A DNA stretch of 64,000 nt. Source: Lineus longissimus (taxonomy: Eukaryota > Nemertea > Pilidiophora > Heteronemertea > Lineidae). Each line of letters starts with the position of its first letter. The stretch's first letter is position 1. Position numbers and translations under genes: made by a program. Below, one piece after another: positions 58,901 through 64,000 of the stretch. The stretch is from assembly GCF_910592395.1 (NCBI RefSeq), contig NC_088322.1, positions 13,325,431 to 13,389,430 of the forward strand. The letters are read 5' to 3'. Below the pieces are notes generated by a model. It was given only the letters and a program-made list of their open reading frames with translations, was not told where the DNA came from and did not search any database.

Positions 58901-59304
58901 TCCGCAGACTGTATTAAAACAACATCAACACCAACAATGTACTTGCAGTGCCAATAGAAGTTTAGCGGATATGCGGCATTTCTTGTAAGTCACCAACACC
59001 GTCAATTTGCGCTGATGGATTAGCCCTCCAGGGGATATTGAAAATAAATAACTGGTTCGTACAGCAATCAAAACAGTTGAAAACCTAGCCGATGAATTTC
59101 AAACGTATTTCATTTGAGTTAAGCGGCCGGTGATGAGAGATTTTTATCACTTCAACTTGCAATGATCATCGCTGCGATGAGCGACAAATAGATAACTTGC
59201 CTGCGGCAAAACCGAACATCGCCAGTGTTTAGTGTTCATCGCTGATCTCATCAACGATGACCGATTCTTGAGGCAGGCACTTGCACCGACCACCGCAAGC
59301 AAAT

Positions 59305-59525
59305 GTGACCCGCTCTACCAAAACTAGGCGCTTGTCGCATCTGAACTTGACAGGTTGATACGGACTTGTTGTTCATTTCCCTATTGTAGACCTTTTGTTG
59401 AATGTGACCAAATCAGTTTGTAATAGATTTCACAAAAGGTCAACAATAGGGAAATGAACAACAGGTCCGTATCAACCTGTCAAGTTCAGAGGCTACAAGC
59501 GCCTAGTTTTGGTAGAGCGAGTCAC
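59305..59525. mobile_element. Palindromic MITE, arms about 97 bp
   Basis: GTGACCCGCTCTACCAAAAC at the left mirrors GTTTTGGTAGAGCGAGTCAC at the right. The arms pair for about 97 bp with roughly six mismatches around a loop of about 25 bp. AAAT repeated on both sides is a possible 4-bp target duplication. Confidence 0.85.
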
Positions 59526-59539
59526 AAATGATTACGTTC

Positions 59540-59760
59540 ATTTGCCATTACCGAGTCAGGCTTATCGATCACCCTGAATGCTGTTTCGTGGTGGTCGACG
59601 TTATCCAGGTTTGCCCTGGCGACCCTTTGATAAGACGGTAGAACAATGGGAATTTAGGCCTCGGTGCGAGCGGGCTTTGTTTAAAGACAATAGACCGTGT
59701 ATTAAGCTAAGGCCTGAATTCTTTTAACTGCGAGGTGAGAACAAAATAACGTCGTGGGAA
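59540..59760. repeat. Copy 1 of a dispersed non-coding repeat
   Basis: Matches 62960-63180 in the same orientation, best across TAGAACAATGGG and CCTCGGTGCGAGCGGGCTTTGTT. It has no open frame. Confidence 0.75.
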
Positions 59761-60301
59761 ATTTTAGTTCTCATCAGGTTGCTCTCGTTTGCGGGCCTGT
59801 TTCTTTAACAGCAAGTGGCAAGCCAAAAGACTCGTTGACTTTCAGTTTTCCGCATAAGATTGTGCACGACCATTACACTGTCTGAATAATTGGATAATTT
59901 AACTGATTTACATCCGAAGACGAACAGTTTTAAATTTCGATTTAATTGCGATTTATGGTCTAATTAGCACGATCAGATATTTCGATCTGTCAACGAAATT
60001 AAGATAATCTGATGGATGGATAGCATGACTCAGTGAAATTGACTTGAGCAGCAATTCCCAAATAACATTTCCAAAAATTATTTTTAGAATGTCTGACAGG
60101 CATGCTTGTTCTTCAGTAAAGCGAACCGCTGTTGCGAAAGTAGCGTAATTAGAGTTGTTTTCTCGATGCTTTATAGTACTCTAGTCTCTTCTAACTTTTG
60201 TAAGGTTGCCATACCCTACACTGATAGACATTGCAGACTTAGCCCAATACGCGGTCCAGTGTCATTTAACAAAGCCTGCTCGCAACTACATGCATGCCTA
60301 A

Positions 60302-60304
<3 letters not shown>

Positions 60305-60333
<29 letters not shown>
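60305..60333. repeat. Poly(T), 29 bases
   Basis: An uninterrupted T homopolymer, plausibly the reverse-strand tail of a retroposed sequence or an assembly-sensitive tract. Confidence 0.95.
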
Positions 60334-60338
<5 letters not shown>

Positions 60339-60394
60339 CCACTTGCACGTTTTCTTTAGTAATGACTTTATTCTATCATGTGTTAATGTTTTAT

Positions 60395-60476
60395 TGTTTT
60401 ACTATAAATTGTAAAGCGCTTAGAAGTTTTAACAACGTTAAGCGCTATAAAAGTGTTTTTTAATAATAATAATAAC
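60395..60476 (+). mobile_element. 3' tail of a LINE/SINE (GTAAAGCGCTT type)
   Basis: TTGTAAAGCGCTTAGAAG, GTTAAGCGCTATAAAAGTG and a terminal (AAT)n repeat are the standard 3' end of CR1/L2-type LINEs and SINEs that borrow their tail in marine invertebrates. No reverse transcriptase is recognisable upstream. Confidence 0.65.
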
Positions 60477-62613
60477 CCCTATTGTTCTATACGCTCATAT
60501 AAAAGGCTTGTCAGGGGAAAGCTTGATAACATCGACTCTCCCGAAACATCTTTTACGGGGATCAGTAGGCCAAAAGAGGCAAGGACAAGTGAACGTATTG
60601 AAAACGATTGGGTAGAGTCTAAATACACAAGTGTTCCGTCTGCTTGTCTCCTTCAACGACAACACATAAACCTAAATGATCACCGTCACCGCCACCTAAT
60701 CTCGATTTATTTGGCAAGCGGGTGGGTGCTTCATGATAGCTAACACGATCGCTACGAATGTGGGGAGCATCGTTGACGGTGAGATTTTCAGCTAAGCCAA
60801 CGGTCAAGTAAGGACCACTGTGACTTGTGAAAATGGTGACCAGTCAGCCACCTCTCAATCTCAGCGTCATTCCGACTCGATCAGCTTTGAGCACATGTTC
60901 GTGATGCTGGTTCTTGCGACAGTTTTATACAAGGTTGTTCCGCAGTAACGACGCTCGTGACATACTCAGCCGATTACCAGGTTGGGACCAATGTAGCGTG
61001 CAAAAAGCGCGGAACATACTATTGCCAGGGTCATCTCAATTTGACCGGTTGGTAGAATAGAAGCCTGCGGCTCTTAATCAGATATTAAGGTCAATAAGAT
61101 TTAAAAAATCTTTATGGAGTACTCTTTGATGATGGCCGATGAAGTACGGCATTGATGACTACTTGTCGAAGACGGATAATTAAATTATGATATAATGTAT
61201 GCAAGTCTACAAAAATATCATCCATGCCGTATGCCTAAATTAATTTCGCGGCTGCCCGACCGAAAAAAGTCATTTAAGTTTGATATATGATCAGACTGTT
61301 AATAATTCATAAGAAATGAATGAATCATCGATCACTAAAATATGATATTATTTGTGACTGATTTACCGCATGTCGAACGCATTTCCTGCAGTTGGCTGAT
61401 TGAAGATTTGATGCAAGCTTACCACAAAAAAATAAAAAAACATATTGAGTTGAGAGCTGAGCGTCAACTAGGACATTATTAGGTCTATAAACAATATTGG
61501 GGGTTGCAATTTAAGTAGGAGGAAACCGGAGACCCTGTAGTGTAGAAACTGGCTTCTCACCAGGCGCTTGGCATTAGCGATATAATAGGAGTTTGAAGTA
61601 AGGAGTGTGCGATGTCTAAGCAAGATCTTGCTGGCTCGGTAACGGTGACCCATTGATAAACACAACTTAAAAATGTGTCAAAGAATGACACTTGTGGATT
61701 ACGACGACAAAGTTTCTACGCAGCCACAAGAAATAAAAAAGGAATAAAAAATGGTCTAGAAATCTTTCCAGCCAAGCCACTGTTTCGTTCCCCGAGGAAT
61801 ATGCGGAAAATCAAGCCATTATCACTAACCCAAACTGACCGCCTCTTGCACGCCTGCTACAGCCCTTTAACATCATTACGCCTTTCTATTGCTCCAGCAG
61901 TACTGCAATGACCAAAATCTTTGCGGGCGTTATATTTCCCTGGCCAGGGGGATATTATCCCTTATTGCCACCATGCGCCGCCACATGTATTATCATACAG
62001 AGTTATCATAATGATTTTTGCCGGTGTTGCGAGACAGTTTTGGACATGGGTTGTGAACTTCAGGCAGGCCTGCGGTTACACCCAATCTCAGTGCATTCTT
62101 TATTGAAGTTCAATGACATTTAATTTAATCCTTTTTGGAGAAGTTACGGTCCTACTGGAAGCCATTTTTGTATGAAAAACCAACAGATCTCATGCCCAAG
62201 ATGCCCGTTAAATAACCTCCATCCATGAAAAAAAAATTGCGATTTTTTTATTTCGAAAAATGGATATATTTATATGTCCTGAACTGGCCAAAAAAAAATC
62301 GCGAAAATTATTTTTTCAGATATGTTCGCGAATCGCAAAAATAAAAACCCGCGAAAAGTTTGCGATAGGCAGTATCTAAATTACAACCTAACTATTATCA
62401 GAATCGGACGCAATAGTAACACAAAGTGACCATTAATGCGATGCGATAGAAACTCGATTACGGACCTTGTCTTCTGTACATTACAACTTCCACAACTAAT
62501 CACTCAACATGTTTTGAAAACCAGCTACATCACCCAATGGGACTCCTAATAGGTTCTCCGACTAACAAAGAATTACTGCGGCTAAGCAAATTACTTGCGG
62601 AAGGTGCTGGTAG

Positions 62614-62934
62614 CAGGCCGTTAGCCTTTTCAGTGATTATATTAGGCACTTCACAGAGAATCACAGAGAATTGTCAAGGATTGCCCCCAAGGACTACCCT
62701 TTCTGTTTGGCGAGTAACTACTCGAGCGTCTGCAATGAATGGTCTCACCCTAGGGCTCAGTATTTGCTTGTGAAAGATGGCTCGCAGGGATCGAAAGTGT
62801 GCAGGAATGTTTGCAGTTCTTTGAAAGAAGGCGCACAGTTGGGAGACAAAAACACCAGTTATATTACTTTATACCCAGACTCTGAACCTGACTGTGTTGC
62901 CAAAATTACCTCGATCCGTTACGCGTGTGATTAA
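62614..62934 (+). CDS. Orphan terminal exon of an unrecognised, probably extracellular protein
   Basis: One frame is open for about 106 codons up to a TAA at 62932-62934 and reads with natural composition: acidic and basic residues mixed, five cysteines (YPFC, SSVC, KVCRNVC, EPDC, YACD region) and a hydroxylated C-terminus. Candidate acceptors are GGTAGCAG (62616) or CCTTTTCAG (62633). I find no upstream exon, signal peptide or domain, so the start is unknown and the exon itself is a judgement call. If real, the rest of the gene lies to the left in introns of the gene-poor region. Confidence 0.35.
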   Translation, partial: QAVSLFSDYIRHFTENHRELSRIAPKDYPFCLASNYSSVCNEWSHPRAQYLLVKDGSQGSKVCRNVCSSLKEGAQLGDKNTSYITLYPDSEPDCVAKITSIRYACD

Positions 62935-64000
62935 TACACAAATTATACATGACGTTTGTCGGCCCTTGCCGGTGCAGGCTTATCAAACCAAACGACAGCT
63001 GTTCCGTGGGGGTCGATGTTATCAATATTTGACCCGATGACCCTTTGGTAAGACTGTAGAACAATGGGTATTACGCCTCGGTGCGAGCGGGCTTTGTTCA
63101 ATACAAAAGACTGTGTATTGGGTTAGCCTTGAATGCTTTTACCATGTTTACATGAGTGGTAAGGGGCAAAATAACGTGACGATTTTCTGTAACCGTTCTG
63201 TCAAACGTACACGTACGACATTTAGCGTCCTGTCGCAGTGTAAGGTTTAGAACACGAGGCTCCATTGGAGAAAGGTTAGCAATAACACCTTCTTGAAGGC
63301 TAGCGTGCATGCATTGTTAACCAATTCCAAGTGATTCTCAATCACCGAGTATCCAACTCTAATTTTTTTCAGTCGTGTCAAACAACTATCGTTAGAAGTG
63401 ATTCGACTCAAACTGGCAAAATTAGTTTTTTTTGCAGCGATCTACTATCATTAGGGACCGCGTGACAATTATTCTCGACAGTAAACCAATTTCACAGTGT
63501 TTTTGCTATGAATGGTAAAGCAAAATGAGAAGCCATTGGCCAATGGCTCGAAAAAGTAAACCCGAGGCGAGCAATTAGCTGACATCGGTAAAGATTTGAT
63601 TGTTCGCCTTGGATATTGGCGTGATTATTGTTTTCCGGTAAGTAGTATCTCCTAATCAAAACCCAAGGACTATGGGTGAACGTCCGGATAGAAAGATTCG
63701 AATAACAAGGTATTGATTAAAAGAGCTTGTTCGGGTGCACCGCCCTTTTAGATCAAGCCTAGTTTCTCGATAGATATTTACATTTGGCCGTTTACAGCTT
63801 CGGTATACACAAACATGCCATTTGATTCATTGCAGACCTCTCCCTCGATACTAGTTCATCAGTATCATTCTACCCACGTACATGTATAACTGACTTAACC
63901 TAGCGTGTGACGGAAGCGTAGCCCTAATGACCGTTATAATATGAGTAGCAGGAAGATAATTAGCAAGATGGTGTTCAGGAAACCGATACATCAAAGTCGG
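62935..64000. other. Right end of window, no gene seen
   Basis: Holds copy 2 of the dispersed repeat, then unique sequence without exon-like content. Confidence 0.5.
62960..63180. repeat. Copy 2 of a dispersed non-coding repeat
   Basis: Direct copy of 59540-59760, diverged by roughly a fifth to a quarter by eye, with the core GCCTCGGTGCGAGCGGGCTT intact in both. Confidence 0.75.

Larger units (their letters stand above)
55917..62613. other. Gene-poor region, 6.7 kb
   Basis: No supported gene. It holds a palindromic MITE (59305-59525), one copy of a diverged repeat (59540-59760), a 29-base T run with a LINE/SINE-type 3' tail (60305-60476), and a region near 62227-62365 with repeated CGCGAAAA words typical of a dispersed element. 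Short open frames (for example 58560-58835 minus) lack support. Confidence 0.5.

Overview
The window is nuclear DNA from a bilaterian animal, most likely a marine invertebrate and plausibly a lophotrochozoan such as a mollusc, brachiopod or annelid relative. The reasons are short exons with GT..AG introns of 0.1-4 kb, AATAAA poly(A) signals, many palindromic non-autonomous DNA transposons (MITEs), and recurrent TACATGTA and TAGGCCTAC words. The gene set fits too: an IR-type ionotropic receptor, a CCAP/vasopressin-type peptide GPCR, and PRRT3/4-like, CNPase-like, JMJD4, MALSU1 and TMBIM6 genes. Species assignment is inference. Nothing bacterial, plasmid or viral was seen. All gene models below were spliced by hand by requiring reading phase to be kept across each junction.

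Layout. 270-2725 (+): an unrecognised type I membrane protein with a coiled-coil ectodomain (five exons, 5' end outside the window). 5014-12932 (+): a complete 15-exon, 836-residue ionotropic (IR-type) glutamate receptor. 13991-16250 (-): MALSU1/RsfS, a mitochondrial ribosome assembly factor. 17379-22143 (+): TMBIM6 (Bax inhibitor-1), divergent from MALSU1. 25803-29173 (-): the JMJD4 oxygenase. 30279-34503 (+): a CNPase-type protein whose 2H phosphoesterase domain is split by an insert of about 950 residues; it is head-to-head with JMJD4 and followed by a 32-bp minisatellite at about 34.68-35.79 kb. 36917-38266 (-): a PRRT3/4-like seven-pass membrane protein. 41965-43211 (-): a 141-residue secreted protein with ten cysteines. 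46245-46472 (+): one exon with a ubiquitin-like-looking fold plus two decayed upstream copies. 50238-51761 (-): a 104-residue secreted, possibly processed, cysteine-rich peptide precursor. 53875-55916 (-): a peptide GPCR. 55.9-64 kb is gene-poor, with transposon remnants and one orphan exon near 62.6 kb.

The left half is dense with conserved housekeeping genes: organelle translation, ER survival, translation-termination factor hydroxylation and RNA-end metabolism. The right half is sparser, with lineage-specific small secreted proteins and a peptide receptor. I see no operon-like linkage. Two divergent pairs (MALSU1/TMBIM6 and JMJD4/CNPase-like) each share about 1.1 kb and may have shared promoters.

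The most unusual items are the CNPase-like protein (catalytic histidines about 1,020 residues apart, no C-terminal prenylation box, and a frame-preserving intron that would encode hydrophobic segments if retained), the two small secreted proteins, a duplicated promoter block beside one of them, a duplicated splice-acceptor block, and several structurally distinct palindromic mobile elements.
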